Below, in pieces: positions 8,149 through 16,864 of a DNA stretch of 33,728 bases (within the stretch, counting starts at the first letter, position 1; each line of letters opens with the position of its first letter). Under the pieces are notes generated by a model. That model saw only the letters and a program-made list of their open reading frames with translations, was not told the DNA's origin and did no database searches. The translations under genes were made by a program, and so were the position numbers. Location: contig QBVL01000018.1 of the NCBI GenBank assembly GCA_003284375.1, positions 1-33,728 of the forward strand. Direction: 5' to 3'. This stretch comes from Prochlorococcus sp. AG-311-J23. GTDB taxonomy: Bacteria > Cyanobacteriota > Cyanobacteriia > PCC-6307 > Cyanobiaceae.

Positions 8149-8876
8149 TTATTTGATTAAAATTTTTAATATTATCTAATAAACCTAGGATTATAAGTAA
8201 GTAATTTTTACTAAATAGAAGTTAATTTTATACTTAAATTTGTTATCTGATCTTTAAAATTAAGAGAAAAATCAATCCAAAGATAAATCAGACGCTTAAA
8301 ACTAGAGTCGACATATCATCCGATTGACATATGGACACTGGAAGAGGTCATTATTAATTGCTTTTGTAACTGCAACAAAGTCAATTTTTTCAAAGCTTCA
8401 ATTTCCCCTTAATGGCTAAAGAAAAAAGTTGAAATCGATAAAGAATAAAAGCTATCTATTTGTAAAAGAAGAAATTAAAATTAACTTTTAGATCTATACA
8501 ATGTCGAGAGTCTAAATTTTATAAGCTGTTAAATCAATGAATATTAATGAGTTTTTCTCATACTATTTAAATACAAAAATTTATAATAAATAGTCTGACA
8601 ATATTTTTTATAAATAATTAGTGATATGCAGCAATTTTTGTTTTCTATGCCTCATCGGATTGAGGCATAGATAGATTCACAACCGACACTTTTACTTTAA
8701 CGCATAAGTAAAATTAACCAGTCTACCTATTCAATAACAGAAAGATAAAGCAAGCTTTAAAATATATGGACAATTGGAAAAACTATCTCAAATAGATAAA
8801 AAAGTATTTTAAACCTTATCATTTATATATAAATTTAAATCAGTTATTAAATAGTTAATAGAGTTGTTGAATACAT
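8149..8876. other. Gene-poor interval
   Basis: About 730 bp of AT-rich sequence without a convincing coding region on either strand; ORFs are short and interrupted. The only structured element I see is the perfect inverted repeat at 8645-8670. An unannotated small RNA is possible. Confidence 0.5.
8645..8670. repeat. Perfect 10-bp inverted repeat, hairpin with 6-nt loop
   Basis: CTATGCCTCA - TCGGAT - TGAGGCATAG. It is unusually GC-containing for this AT-rich interval. It is preceded rather than followed by a T-run on the plus strand, and followed by A-rich sequence on the minus strand. It therefore does not fit a Rho-independent terminator in either direction; an operator or part of a small RNA is possible. 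Confidence 0.6.
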
Positions 8877-9194
8877 TCAAGACATTTTTTCAAATAAGTC
8901 TTTGTGATAGTCAACAACATTTTGACAACTAATGACGGGAGTAATTTCCATATCCAGACCAAACTGAGCTCTCCATGGGGCAAAATGTTGAAAAAGTTCT
9001 TTATCACCATTGGCATTGCAGAGAATCACAACACGGCCCTCTCCAGGAGCGTGAACACGAAATAGCATTTCAAATCCTTCAAATTTGTCTTGTTTAGACA
9101 TTTCTCCGTTTTCCCAAAATTCTACAAACTGCTTATATGCAGCAATTTGATTATCGGTATCCGTGAACTGGCAATCAACTAAGTAGAGTTGCAT
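8877..9194 (-). CDS. DUF3303 family protein
   Basis: 105 residues matching the DUF3303 pattern: an N-terminal MQLYLVDCQFTDTD strand, the central FRVHAPGEGRVVILCNANG segment, HFAPWRAQFGLDMEITPVIS, and a C-terminal helix. These are small ferredoxin-like (dimeric alpha+beta barrel-like) cytoplasmic proteins common in cyanobacteria, function unknown. Length and motifs are typical and intact. It stands alone between two gene-poor intervals. Confidence 0.85.
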   Translation of the reverse strand: MQLYLVDCQFTDTDNQIAAYKQFVEFWENGEMSKQDKFEGFEMLFRVHAPGEGRVVILCNANGDKELFQHFAPWRAQFGLDMEITPVISCQNVVDYHKDLFEKMS

Positions 9195-9365
9195 TAGACG
9201 ATCTATAAAAACAAACTTTAGCTAGAAACAAAAAATAAATGTTTGATATATCGATCAATCAACAAATGATGTTATAAAAAGAAGACAAACCAAAAAGAAC
9301 GATTGTATGAAGATTTTCAAATAAGAAAGAAGCAATACTCCGTCATCTAAAGATTTATCAAATTT

Positions 9366-9536
9366 TCAAGGAGAATTAAAAAATCCATTTGAGAATAAAA
9401 ATAAGCTCATAAGAATTAAAGGTCCTACTCCAAATACAAAGAGAACAATCTTTGCCGTTTTAGGTGTTGCTTGGTTCTCCTTATTTACTTCAATTTTTTT
9501 AGAAGTTAATTTTTTTTTAGATTTTTTACTAGGCAT
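9366..9536 (-). CDS. Small single-span membrane protein (56 aa)
   Basis: A 56-codon ORF from ATG 9536 to TGA 9366. The N-terminal 25 residues are very Lys-rich (MPSKKSKKKLTSKKIEVNKE), followed by TPKTAKIVLFVFGVGPLILM and a hydrophobic run ending NGFFNSP, giving one transmembrane helix with a basic cytoplasmic tail. The pattern P-K-x-x-K-I-V-L-F-x-F-G followed by a membrane helix looks like a conserved small picocyanobacterial family, though I cannot name it. It is oriented like the DUF3303 and glycosyltransferase genes around it but separated from both by about 170-210 bp. Confidence 0.65.
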   Translation of the reverse strand: MPSKKSKKKLTSKKIEVNKENQATPKTAKIVLFVFGVGPLILMSLFLFSNGFFNSP

Positions 9537-9744
9537 ATTCAAAATAGACTTGAGTTAATATAATAGCAGTTATAAATTTCAAGCGAAGCCATATTAGAAA
9601 AAGTAATTCCAATTAATCATGAGGTAATTTTATAAATCTAAATAATCATCAAACCAAACATTAGAATTGCTTTAAATACTTAATAGTTTAAAATATTTTA
9701 CATAGCCTCAAGTACCTTTTAACTAACAACCTAGATAAGAAAGA

Positions 9745-10809
9745 TTACTCGATTTCTTGAATAATTTTTTCTATTGTTTTTGCAGTATCCAACCAATTAA
9801 ATGACTCGGCTCGTGATGGCCCCTCTTGAAGAGCTTTTTCAAAGCATTTTTTATCATTTATGACTGCATTCATCGCAGACGCTATTGATTGAATATTGAA
9901 TGGATTAATAAAATAACCATAATTTCCAATAACTTCGCGAAGCGCTCCCCTTTCAGAGGCGATAACTGGGGTGCCACATGCCATTGCCTCAAGCGCTGGG
10001 AGGCCAAATCCTTCCCAAAGACTGGCAATAATAAGTGCGTGACATTCGTTTAATAATGATAATTTCTCATCGTCATTAATCCAACCTTTCCAGACACACA
10101 AATGATTAATATTATATTTATCAATTAATTTTTGGAGGGTTGGTGTATATCTTTTATCAAAAGGGCCTACGAAGATCATCTTATAACCATTAATGTTGGC
10201 ATATGCAAATGCTTTGATAACCCTTACTAAATTTTTATGTGGATTATGCCTGCCAATAATAAGAAAGAATTTTTTTCGATTTTTTTTTATTGGATAATAC
10301 TTGTTATTATCAAATCCTAATTTAATTGGAAATAATTTATGCATAGGAACCTTATAAAATTTATGCAAATCATTCGCAGTAGAGATAGAGTTACATAGAA
10401 TTAATTTTGATTGTTTTAAAATTAGAGGAATATATATTAAATGATATAAAGTTAGAAATGATATCGAAGGATACCTAATTGGTATTAAATCATGGGCCAA
10501 AACAATAGATTTTATATTAGAAAATAATGGCGCTTCCAATAATGGTGATAGAAAATATTCAGCATTTAAATCGCTCATTAACTTTGGAACAGAATTTTGA
10601 AGCCAATAAAATCGTCTAAAATGGCTTTTCAAGCCTGAACCTGGAGATAAGTTATTAGGTATATAAATGTCACCTTTTATACCTATATCTTTTGGGATAA
10701 GTGTAGTTACTTTATTCTCTGAAAAAGAATATAGTAACTCCTTAGAAACAACTCCAATACCTGTATTTTTTTTTGTTATGTAGCTCCCATTAAAAACGAT
10801 AGAAGTCAT
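9745..10809 (-). CDS. GT4-family glycosyltransferase
   Basis: 354 residues with the GT-B fold of family 4 retaining glycosyltransferases. The N-terminal domain has an early GxG-like motif (KKNTGIGVVSKELL, about residues 13-26). The C-terminal nucleotide-sugar domain starts at KKFFLIIGRHNPHKNLVRVI and includes the signature EGFGLPALEAMACGTPVIAS with the E-x7-E pair at about residues 264-272, and REVIGNYGYFINPFN. The likely role is transfer of a hexose (mannosyltransferase-like) to a surface glycan or lipid-linked acceptor; donor and acceptor cannot be deduced. It is divergent from the gene at 10857 with a 47-bp gap. The ABC exporter beyond that could belong to the same surface-glycan module. 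Confidence 0.88.
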   Translation of the reverse strand: MTSIVFNGSYITKKNTGIGVVSKELLYSFSENKVTTLIPKDIGIKGDIYIPNNLSPGSGLKSHFRRFYWLQNSVPKLMSDLNAEYFLSPLLEAPLFSNIKSIVLAHDLIPIRYPSISFLTLYHLIYIPLILKQSKLILCNSISTANDLHKFYKVPMHKLFPIKLGFDNNKYYPIKKNRKKFFLIIGRHNPHKNLVRVIKAFAYANINGYKMIFVGPFDKRYTPTLQKLIDKYNINHLCVWKGWINDDEKLSLLNECHALIIASLWEGFGLPALEAMACGTPVIASERGALREVIGNYGYFINPFNIQSIASAMNAVINDKKCFEKALQEGPSRAESFNWLDTAKTIEKIIQEIE

Positions 10810-10856
10810 GGTTATAATATTCGCATAGATATCTATTTTAGATAGTACTCAGTCAA

Positions 10857-11366
10857 ATGTTGAGATCAAACTTTTTTAAATTTTTTAAATATAAAAAAAA
10901 TAGTAGCCATGAAATTGTGCAATATAATTCAAATAAACATTTTTCTTTACAAGATCAAATCCAAACTGAAATCATAGAAATTGACCAAAAAATATTAGAG
11001 AATAGTAAAGCTCTTGTTGAAGCACAGGTTGTAAAATTACGTTCTACATTCTCAAGATCGAATAATTTCCTAGAACAAATTGGAAAGAATGTATACAAAA
11101 CAAAATTAGAGGACTCAATTAATTGGCACCAAAAACAACTTAAGGAACTATATCTTAGGCGTAGAGAATTAGTAATCAATCTAGAAAAACTTAAAGGTAT
11201 CTTTTGGCTAAATCGAATTAAAAGACTTCTGAAAATTATCTTAATAGGATTTTTTATCTTTTTAATTCTATTTATCTTTTTGTCTGGTTTTATGATTGTT
11301 ATTTATTTGATGCCATTGATTATATTACTATCTTTTTTGGGATATTTTGTATCCCAAAAAAGATAG
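10857..11366 (+). CDS. Coiled-coil protein with C-terminal double membrane hairpin
   Basis: 169 residues. A polar N-terminal section (1-35) is followed by a predicted coiled coil (about 36-110, IQTEIIEIDQKILENSKALVE... and LKELYLRRRELVINLEKLKG). Two closely spaced transmembrane segments end the protein (about 120-165, IILIGFFIFLILFIFLSGFM and IVIYLMPLIILLSFLGYFV), closing with SQKR. I do not recognise a family. A cytoplasmic coiled coil tethered to the membrane suits a scaffold for the neighbouring glycan export/transferase genes, but that is inference. The end of the reading frame, including the stop codon, is embedded in the strong hairpin at 11324-11370. Confidence 0.7.
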   Translation: MLRSNFFKFFKYKKNSSHEIVQYNSNKHFSLQDQIQTEIIEIDQKILENSKALVEAQVVKLRSTFSRSNNFLEQIGKNVYKTKLEDSINWHQKQLKELYLRRRELVINLEKLKGIFWLNRIKRLLKIILIGFFIFLILFIFLSGFMIVIYLMPLIILLSFLGYFVSQKR

Positions 11367-11370
11367 TAAT
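11324..11370. terminator. 21-bp perfect inverted repeat overlapping the gene end
   Basis: Left arm 11324-11344 and right arm 11350-11370 are exact reverse complements, with a five-base loop (ttttg). The left arm contains TCTTTTTTGGG, the right arm CCCAAAAAAGATAG. The repeat covers the last codons and the stop of the 10857 gene. The A/T tracts in both arms could make it work as a terminator in either direction. Confidence 0.75.
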
Positions 11371-11558
11371 TTATACTTTAATATCAATTAAGCTTCGATA
11401 ATATTCAAATCAAAATAACTTTAACAATCTCTAAATAATACTTTTCAAAATTTTCTTTGTGACTTTAATAGCATTGGCTTTAACAACTCACAACCAAACA
11501 CCCAAGGAACTGGCTGAATAAGCATAAATAATTTCTCAAAATTAAGTAATTTTATAAA

Positions 11559-13394
11559 ATGATTGGCACAAGCAAAACATATCATCTATTAATGCGCCTG
11601 CTGAGGGCACTACCAGTTAGAAGAAGAAGGTCCCTGTTGAAATTAATTCCTGTAGCAGCCTTGACTGGTTTAGTCGATGTGATTGTAGTTGGAATTGTTT
11701 CTAGATTGTTTACTGTTTTTATAGGCCAACCTAATCAACCTTCCTTACCATTTCAAAATTTCATACCTGAAGACCCGAAAACAAAAGTTATCAGCCTAGT
11801 CGTCATATACATAGCAATGAATTGGATAGCATCATTTTCGAAATTATTTCTTAAAGCAGCACAAGAAAGACTTCGAGTAGCAGTTTGGAAAGACTTATCT
11901 GAATTAGCACAAAAAAAATTATTATCTCAATCATATGAATTCTTCTTAAACAAGAAAAAGTCTGATTTATCTTCAAAAGTTTTAATTAACATTTCTAGAG
12001 TCTCAGAATTCCTAGTCAAACCAATCCTTCAGATTTCTAGTGGACTATGTGTCATTACTTTTATATGTATTGCTGTACTTTTTATAGCAAAATCAATAGC
12101 TCTTTATTTAATAATTAGTCTCTTAATATTTTATATATTTATTTCATTATTTGTAACACCTTTTATAAGGTATTCTTCCCGTCAAAGAATCAAATTAGAG
12201 AAAGAAACAAATAATATACTCTCAGAATCAATGCGTACAATTATTGATGTTCACCTTACTAGCTCAGAACCTTACTTTGAAAAAAGATATCAATTAGCAA
12301 GCAAAAGCTCTTTCCCTTTCATTTGGAAAGCTGAGGTTTTACCTGAATTACCCAGGTCATTAATAGAGCCTTTTGGCATCACATTGATTTTTGCTATTGG
12401 TCTTTTCCCATACATCACAGGAAAAAACGATTCAATACTTATTGAGATAGTTCCATTCCTAGCAACAATTGCAGTAGCTGCATTAAAACTAACTCCCCCA
12501 TTACAAGATTCATTTAGAGCATTAACTTCAATGCGTGCATCAATACCTGATTTAGAGGAGATACTAAAGTTGATAGAACTGCCTTCTACTAGGCTAACTA
12601 AAAGATCCATAGGCGTTCCGACAAAAGAAGGAATTGAGCCAAGAAACAATATAAAACTTGAGAAACTGAGTTATAAGTATCCCAACAGCAACGAATACAC
12701 TTTAAAGAGTATTAACCTCACTATTCCTGTTGGTTCACGAATAGCTTTTGTAGGAGAAACAGGAAGTGGAAAAACCACCACCGCTAATCAATTACTATGT
12801 CTTCTGAGACCAACAGAAGGACAATTACTATTGGATGGAGTTGCAGTAACTGATAGGGAAGTGCCTGCTTGGCAGGATTGTTGCTCTTACGTTCCCCAAT
12901 CAATTACCTTGTTAAATAGCAATATTATTCAAAATATTGCATATGGCTTAGATGAAAAAATAATTGATCATGAAAGGGTCTGGGATGCACTTAGAGCCGC
13001 TCAATTAGCAGATTTGGTATCAGAAATGCCAATGGGTCTACATTCCTCAGTCGGTGATGATGGTATCAGATTATCTGGTGGACAACGGCAACGACTCGCC
13101 ATAGCAAGAGCTTTTTATAGGCAATCAAAATTATTAGTTTTAGATGAAGCAACTAGTGCCTTAGATAACCGAACAGAAGCTGAGGTAATGAACGCAATAG
13201 AAATTATAGGTAGACGTTGCACAATAGTAACAATTGCCCACAGGTTATCTACAATTGAAAGATCAGACTGCATATATGAATTTAAAGGTGGGAGAATAGT
13301 TGGATTTGGAAATTACCAACAATTACTACAGCAATCTAAAAGCTTTTTTAATATGGTAGACATAGCAAAAAAAACACACGAATCTAATTTATAA
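11559..13394 (+). CDS. ABC exporter, fused permease-ATPase (MsbA/PglK-like)
   Basis: 611 residues: a type IV (exporter) transmembrane domain with about six helices over residues 25-330 (for example LIPVAALTGLVDVIVVGIVS and IALYLIISLLIFYIFISLFV), then a nucleotide-binding domain. Walker A GETGSGKTT lies near 399-407, Q-loop YVPQSITLLNSNI, signature LSGGQRQRLAIARAF near 505, Walker B LLVLDEATSALD near 525 and H-loop TIAHRLSTI near 558; all are intact. It works as a homodimer exporting a lipid, lipid-linked oligosaccharide or peptide. Proximity to a GT4 transferase favours a glycan or glycolipid flippase, but this is inference. No accessory periplasmic or outer-membrane component is adjacent, so it is unlikely to be the type I secretion ATPase for the RTX protein at 18157-19995. 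Confidence 0.88.
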   Translation: MIGTSKTYHLLMRLLRALPVRRRRSLLKLIPVAALTGLVDVIVVGIVSRLFTVFIGQPNQPSLPFQNFIPEDPKTKVISLVVIYIAMNWIASFSKLFLKAAQERLRVAVWKDLSELAQKKLLSQSYEFFLNKKKSDLSSKVLINISRVSEFLVKPILQISSGLCVITFICIAVLFIAKSIALYLIISLLIFYIFISLFVTPFIRYSSRQRIKLEKETNNILSESMRTIIDVHLTSSEPYFEKRYQLASKSSFPFIWKAEVLPELPRSLIEPFGITLIFAIGLFPYITGKNDSILIEIVPFLATIAVAALKLTPPLQDSFRALTSMRASIPDLEEILKLIELPSTRLTKRSIGVPTKEGIEPRNNIKLEKLSYKYPNSNEYTLKSINLTIPVGSRIAFVGETGSGKTTTANQLLCLLRPTEGQLLLDGVAVTDREVPAWQDCCSYVPQSITLLNSNIIQNIAYGLDEKIIDHERVWDALRAAQLADLVSEMPMGLHSSVGDDGIRLSGGQRQRLAIARAFYRQSKLLVLDEATSALDNRTEAEVMNAIEIIGRRCTIVTIAHRLSTIERSDCIYEFKGGRIVGFGNYQQLLQQSKSFFNMVDIAKKTHESNL

Positions 13395-13422
13395 ATCAAT
13401 CAACTTTAACTAAAATCAAACT

Positions 13423-13659
13423 TTAAAAAAGAATTTTAAAATCTATCAATTCTTTGGCTGATAGATAAAAAATGAGAGCTGTTCCAATAATTGATCCCAA
13501 TAAGCCTCCGATTAAACCAAAAAATAATGTACTGAGATATTTTCCATCTGTGGTAGGAGCTTGATTAGATATAGGCAGTTTCTCAACTACTTTTAAGCGC
13601 TCAGTGGCAGGTCTACGACTGGTTTGTTGATGTCTGACAAGTGCTTCGAAATCTGGCAT
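13423..13659 (-). CDS. Small membrane protein overlapping the ParA-like gene
   Basis: 78 residues if started at the ATG giving MPDFEALVRHQQTSRRPATE; an upstream ATG at 13695 would add 12 residues but lies deeper inside the preceding gene. The N-terminal half is soluble and basic (SRRPATERLKVVEKLP). The C-terminal half is a glycine-rich membrane segment (FFGLIGGLLGSIIGTALIFYL) followed by AKELIDFKILF. It overlaps the 3' end of the ParA-like gene by about 67 bp in a different frame, strongly suggesting co-translation. The pairing hints that this could be the membrane anchor or partner of the ATPase, but no family is recognised. Confidence 0.7.
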   Translation of the reverse strand: MPDFEALVRHQQTSRRPATERLKVVEKLPISNQAPTTDGKYLSTLFFGLIGGLLGSIIGTALIFYLSAKELIDFKILF

Positions 13660-14264
13660 TGAATTTGTTGAGCAATGGAACAATAGGCCGACCAACCTGA
13701 CATTCGCCTGGGATCGGATCGACCTTTATCGTCAACTGCATCAATCACAGCTAATCCCTGGTTTTCTGCTTTATCAAAAGCGGATAACAAAGGGATATCA
13801 CCTTCTAATACAGTTAAATCAAATTTTTGTAAGGCTTCTCTTGCTTCATTTGCAATTCTCCTTTGACGGAAGTCAACCTTAACTAATAAAACTGCATGAG
13901 GAATATTTAACTGTTTTAATAAAGAGGCTAATTCGACAGTTAATTCAACCGATCTAGCTTTTGGAGCTGTAGGCAAGAGAACAAGGTCAGATCCAGCTGC
14001 TAAATGCTTCAATTCTTCTTCATCAGTACTTGCTTGACCATCAGTAATAACTATTTCAGAGCATCTTGTTGCTTTAGCAGCTGCCTCTACAGGGACAATA
14101 TTAAATTTAAGATTACCTCTTAAACCATAAGCAAGAGCCGATCGGTTTCTATCAGCGTCAACTAAGCAAACATTTTTCCCTTCGGAAGACCATACACTTG
14201 CTAGATGAATTGAGGTACAAGTTTTAGCTACTCCACCTTTTTGGCCACATACGGTTATGAACAA
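13593..14264 (-). CDS. Orphan ParA/MinD-family ATPase
   Basis: A deviant Walker A ATPase. Just after the N-terminus comes ITVCGQKGGVAKTCTSIHLA, with the KGGVAKT motif whose first Lys is the ParA 'signature lysine'; then VCLVDADRNRSALAY (Walker A' Asp) and a LVLLPTAPKA switch segment. Total length is about 223 residues. Such ATPases position plasmids, chromosomes or protein complexes by cycling on DNA or membranes. No ParB gene or parS-like repeat is nearby, so it is an orphan; carboxysome-positioning (McdA-like) or other cargo roles are possible but unproven. Start choice: an ATG at 14309 gives a 15-residue extension of odd composition; the TTG at 14264 puts Met directly before FITVCGQ as the family expects. 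I prefer the TTG, without strong Shine-Dalgarno support. Confidence 0.8.
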   Translation of the reverse strand: MFITVCGQKGGVAKTCTSIHLASVWSSEGKNVCLVDADRNRSALAYGLRGNLKFNIVPVEAAAKATRCSEIVITDGQASTDEEELKHLAAGSDLVLLPTAPKARSVELTVELASLLKQLNIPHAVLLVKVDFRQRRIANEAREALQKFDLTVLEGDIPLLSAFDKAENQGLAVIDAVDDKGRSDPRRMSGWSAYCSIAQQIQCQISKHLSDINKPVVDLPLSA

Positions 14265-14510
14265 AAGAAGGAAATTACATCTAAAAATAATCTGCAGGAT
14301 CTCATTCAAAAGTCAAGTAGCAAACAGAAGATTAATATGGCAATACTAATGTAAAAAAGCAAAGCTATAAGAAAAAGCTATAAAACTGAGTCAATTTTGT
14401 ATTTTCATATACATTTTTACAGAATAAATGTTAATTCAATCATCAAAGAACAATATTTATACTTGCAAGAAGTTTTTTCTAACGCATATTAACAATATGA
14501 TTTAAAAAAA

Positions 14511-14792
14511 ATGTTGATTAAAAAAATTTTATTAAATACAAAACGATATCTTTTTAAGATTTTAAGTATTTTGAATATACAAAAAGAAGATTTTCCAGAT
14601 AAGTGCGAAAACCTTACATCTATACCTGGCATTGGAACTAAAAACTGCAACAATTTCTATGAAGCAGGATACTTGACACCTGAATCTATTATTTCTGCTT
14701 CTGACGAAGAGCTTTTAACCATACCCGGAGTTGGTATTAGTTTTGTTAAAAAGTTGAGAAAAACATTAGGGGGATGTAATTTAAAGCGGTAA
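14511..14792 (+). CDS. Helix-hairpin-helix (HhH) protein
   Basis: 93 residues. A basic hydrophobic N-terminal helix (MLIKKILLNTKRYLFKILSI) is followed by two tandem helix-hairpin-helix motifs, LTSIPGIGTKNCNNFYEAGY and LLTIPGVGISFVKKLRK, each with the GIG/GVG hairpin that contacts the DNA backbone without sequence specificity. It resembles the small HhH units of the RuvA-domain-2/ComEA type and the helix-hairpin-helix domains common as short cyanobacterial proteins. It probably binds DNA; the partner is unknown. It stands alone on the plus strand between the ParA-like gene and the SDR gene. Confidence 0.75.
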   Translation: MLIKKILLNTKRYLFKILSILNIQKEDFPDKCENLTSIPGIGTKNCNNFYEAGYLTPESIISASDEELLTIPGVGISFVKKLRKTLGGCNLKR

Positions 14793-14835
14793 AAAATTTT
14801 ATAAATAATTCATCAAAATCATATCAAGAATCTTT

Positions 14836-15501
14836 TTACCAAGGTAAGACTTCGCCATTTGAATGCCAAAAGGTACCTGTATTTTCAAGTGTAAGTTCAT
14901 CAATTCTATGAATTAGTCCTTTAACTGATTCTTTAGGTTGAATGCCATTAGTAGTAAATCCTGTCATTCGAGTGCTGACTAAACCTGGATGTAAAATTCC
15001 AACCGAAATACCTCTAGGCTTTAAATCAACTGATAAAGATTTAGCCGCCATACATAAAGCAACTTTTGACATCCTATATCCATAGGAACCGCCAGAATTA
15101 TTATCCTCTATTGAACCCATACGACTACTTATTAAAGCTATTTTTGCAGATTTACTGAGCTTGCCAAGCAAAGCATGTACAAAACATAAAGGACTTAACG
15201 CATTTACCTCAAATTGATGCACGATACTTTGAGGATCTAAGTTGGAAAGAGAGTTGAATTCTGCAATTCCAGCATTTTGAATCAGAACATCAATGCTAGT
15301 GTCTTTTAATTTATCTCTGAGCTTAATAACAGAGTCTCCTGAAGTGATATCAATATTTGTCTCAACTCTTACTGACAAGGAATTCAACTCTGGAGAACTA
15401 GATCTACAAGTAGCGATGACATCCTCCCCTCTATACTTCAATTGACGAACAAGTTCTAAACCAATACCTCTATTGGATCCAGTAATTAAATAAGTAGTCA
15501 A
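14836..15501 (-). CDS. Short-chain dehydrogenase/reductase (SDR), CsgA/sniffer-like
   Basis: 221 residues, a classical SDR. NAD(P)-binding TGSNRGIG lies at residues 7-14, NAG at 76-78, catalytic Ser within ISSRMGS near 125-126, and YxxxK at Tyr142-Lys146 (YRMSK). Asn100 completes the tetrad. Length and the TGSNRGIGLELV start match the CsgA/'sniffer'-like carbonyl reductase subgroup. Its substrate, an aldehyde or ketone, cannot be read from the sequence. All catalytic residues are in place. It is monocistronic as far as can be seen. Confidence 0.88.
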   Translation of the reverse strand: MTTYLITGSNRGIGLELVRQLKYRGEDVIATCRSSSPELNSLSVRVETNIDITSGDSVIKLRDKLKDTSIDVLIQNAGIAEFNSLSNLDPQSIVHQFEVNALSPLCFVHALLGKLSKSAKIALISSRMGSIEDNNSGGSYGYRMSKVALCMAAKSLSVDLKPRGISVGILHPGLVSTRMTGFTTNGIQPKESVKGLIHRIDELTLENTGTFWHSNGEVLPW

Positions 15502-15842
15502 AATAAATATCTAGCTTCCACAAGCCTAAAACAGCAATCATTCCAATTGATACAAAATAAGACTTTGACGCGAAAAATTATTATTAAATAGAGTAAGTAT
15601 TCTCAATAGTGTAGATCCTCATAGATAAAATCACTTAGATAGGCAAAAGATCCTAAGAGAATATTTAGACCCAAAAAATAAATATTATTTTACTAATTAA
15701 TTCTCAAGATAATCGAAGACAACAAAATCCTTCTTTTATTAACAAGTAATCGCTAAGATAGCGTACAGTATATACATTGATCAAAAATTAAATTAATATG
15801 AAAAGTCTCATATAAAGAAGTAATTTAATAATTAGTTATGTG
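15502..15842. other. Intergenic interval
   Basis: About 340 bp between two minus-strand genes. I see no ORF over roughly 20 codons with coding character and no clear hairpin. Nothing identifiable. Confidence 0.5.
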
Positions 15843-16370
15843 TCATTCCTCAAAAATATTCTCAGAGCCACCAACAGGAGTATTCAATGATATTTGATAA
15901 GCCTTTTCATGTAAACTAGGGTCATTACTTGTCCTATAAAAATCAAACCAATTATCGTTATCAAAACTTTGAATTTCTTTTTTGTTTCTATAGCCTAAGT
16001 TTAACTTTTGATATGCAAGTTTTCTCCAACTGCTATCTTTCTTACGATATCCAAACTCAAAATAATATACACCTTTGTTTACGGGAATAGGGAATGTGAT
16101 AGAAGATTGAAACTTACTAATCTCAATCTCTTTCATAATACAAGTTGAATGATTTATATTTCTCTTATTACTTATATCAAATAATCTAATAGCACAAAAA
16201 CAACTATTACTTAACTTAATCCGCAAATTATCAATCCTACCAATTTCCCAAATGCATTTTACATATCCATTTCCAAGATTTTTAACTGTTAAACTGCTAA
16301 AGCTATTAAATAATTTATGTAAACCACTCCAAATATATTCTTTAAAATTTAGATTACGGCTAATCTTCAT
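15843..16370 (-). CDS. DUF4912 domain protein
   Basis: 175 residues. The core (about 45-150) shows the DUF4912 pattern: a short segment with CAIRLFDISN, a central SSITFPIPVNKGVYYFEFGY, then KKDSSWRKLAYQ, features of a small beta-sandwich domain. Function is unknown; family members appear in cyanobacteria and firmicutes, sometimes fused to transcriptional or sporulation-related regions. Here the domain stands alone, with a basic N-terminal stretch and an acidic tail (GGSENIFEE). No neighbour gives a functional clue. Confidence 0.7.
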   Translation of the reverse strand: MKISRNLNFKEYIWSGLHKLFNSFSSLTVKNLGNGYVKCIWEIGRIDNLRIKLSNSCFCAIRLFDISNKRNINHSTCIMKEIEISKFQSSITFPIPVNKGVYYFEFGYRKKDSSWRKLAYQKLNLGYRNKKEIQSFDNDNWFDFYRTSNDPSLHEKAYQISLNTPVGGSENIFEE

Positions 16371-16519
16371 TATCGTTTAAAATATTTAATACTATAGTTC
16401 ATTCATATTTTTTTCATAATTTTTATTTTCATTAAGTTTTCGTTTGTTTTCAATACATAAAGATTTAAATAGTGCTTAAACATAGAAAAAAAATTTCAAA
16501 GTTACCAGAGTTCAATAAC

Positions 16520-16679
16520 TTAGGCTGCTTGAGAACCATCTATATCAGAGAGAATTGTATCGACAAACTCTACAGTGGTTCTTCTAGATGAAATATTACT
16601 TGTCTTCCAATGATTAATTAAAGTTTTCAACTCAATTATCCTTTGTTCTGCAACTTCAATTCTCTCTTCATTAAACATC
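16520..16679 (-). pseudogene. Small conserved-looking gene broken by a single-base frameshift
   Basis: Starting at ATG 16679 the frame reads MFNEERIEVAEQRIIELKT and then hits a TAA two codons later. Dropping one base in the aaaactttt tract (near 16619-16626) lets the frame continue as LINHWKTSNISSRRTTVE... to a TAA at 16520, giving a coherent 52-residue helical protein. The two halves fit so well that either the gene was recently inactivated, the base is a sequencing error, or slippage restores the frame. I do not know the function. Confidence 0.5.
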
Positions 16680-16803
16680 GAAATAAGAAAATAACTTATG
16701 CTTTCAGCTTAACCTTTCTAAAAAATATTTCAAGAGACTAATAGAAAAAGTGAGTTTGCATAATTAGCGTCCCAACTTAGATCTGAAGAGGAGTATTGAG
16801 CAA

Positions 16804-16833
16804 TAAAAAAGCCAGCTGCTAAGCAACTGGCTT
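16804..16833 (-). terminator. Rho-independent terminator (minus strand)
   Basis: AAGCCAG/CTGGCTT stem (16809-16815 with 16827-16833) with a further TGC/GCA pairing inside and a TAA loop. Read on the minus strand it is followed directly by TTTTTT, so it would terminate the transcript carrying the small ORF at 16865-16966. Confidence 0.75.
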
Positions 16834-16864
16834 AATAAAATCATAGATCAATGTAGATGTAAAA

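Noticed and set aside
12290-12649. 119-aa minus-strand ORF inside the ABC exporter
   Set aside because: Antisense shadow of a gene with all ABC motifs intact.
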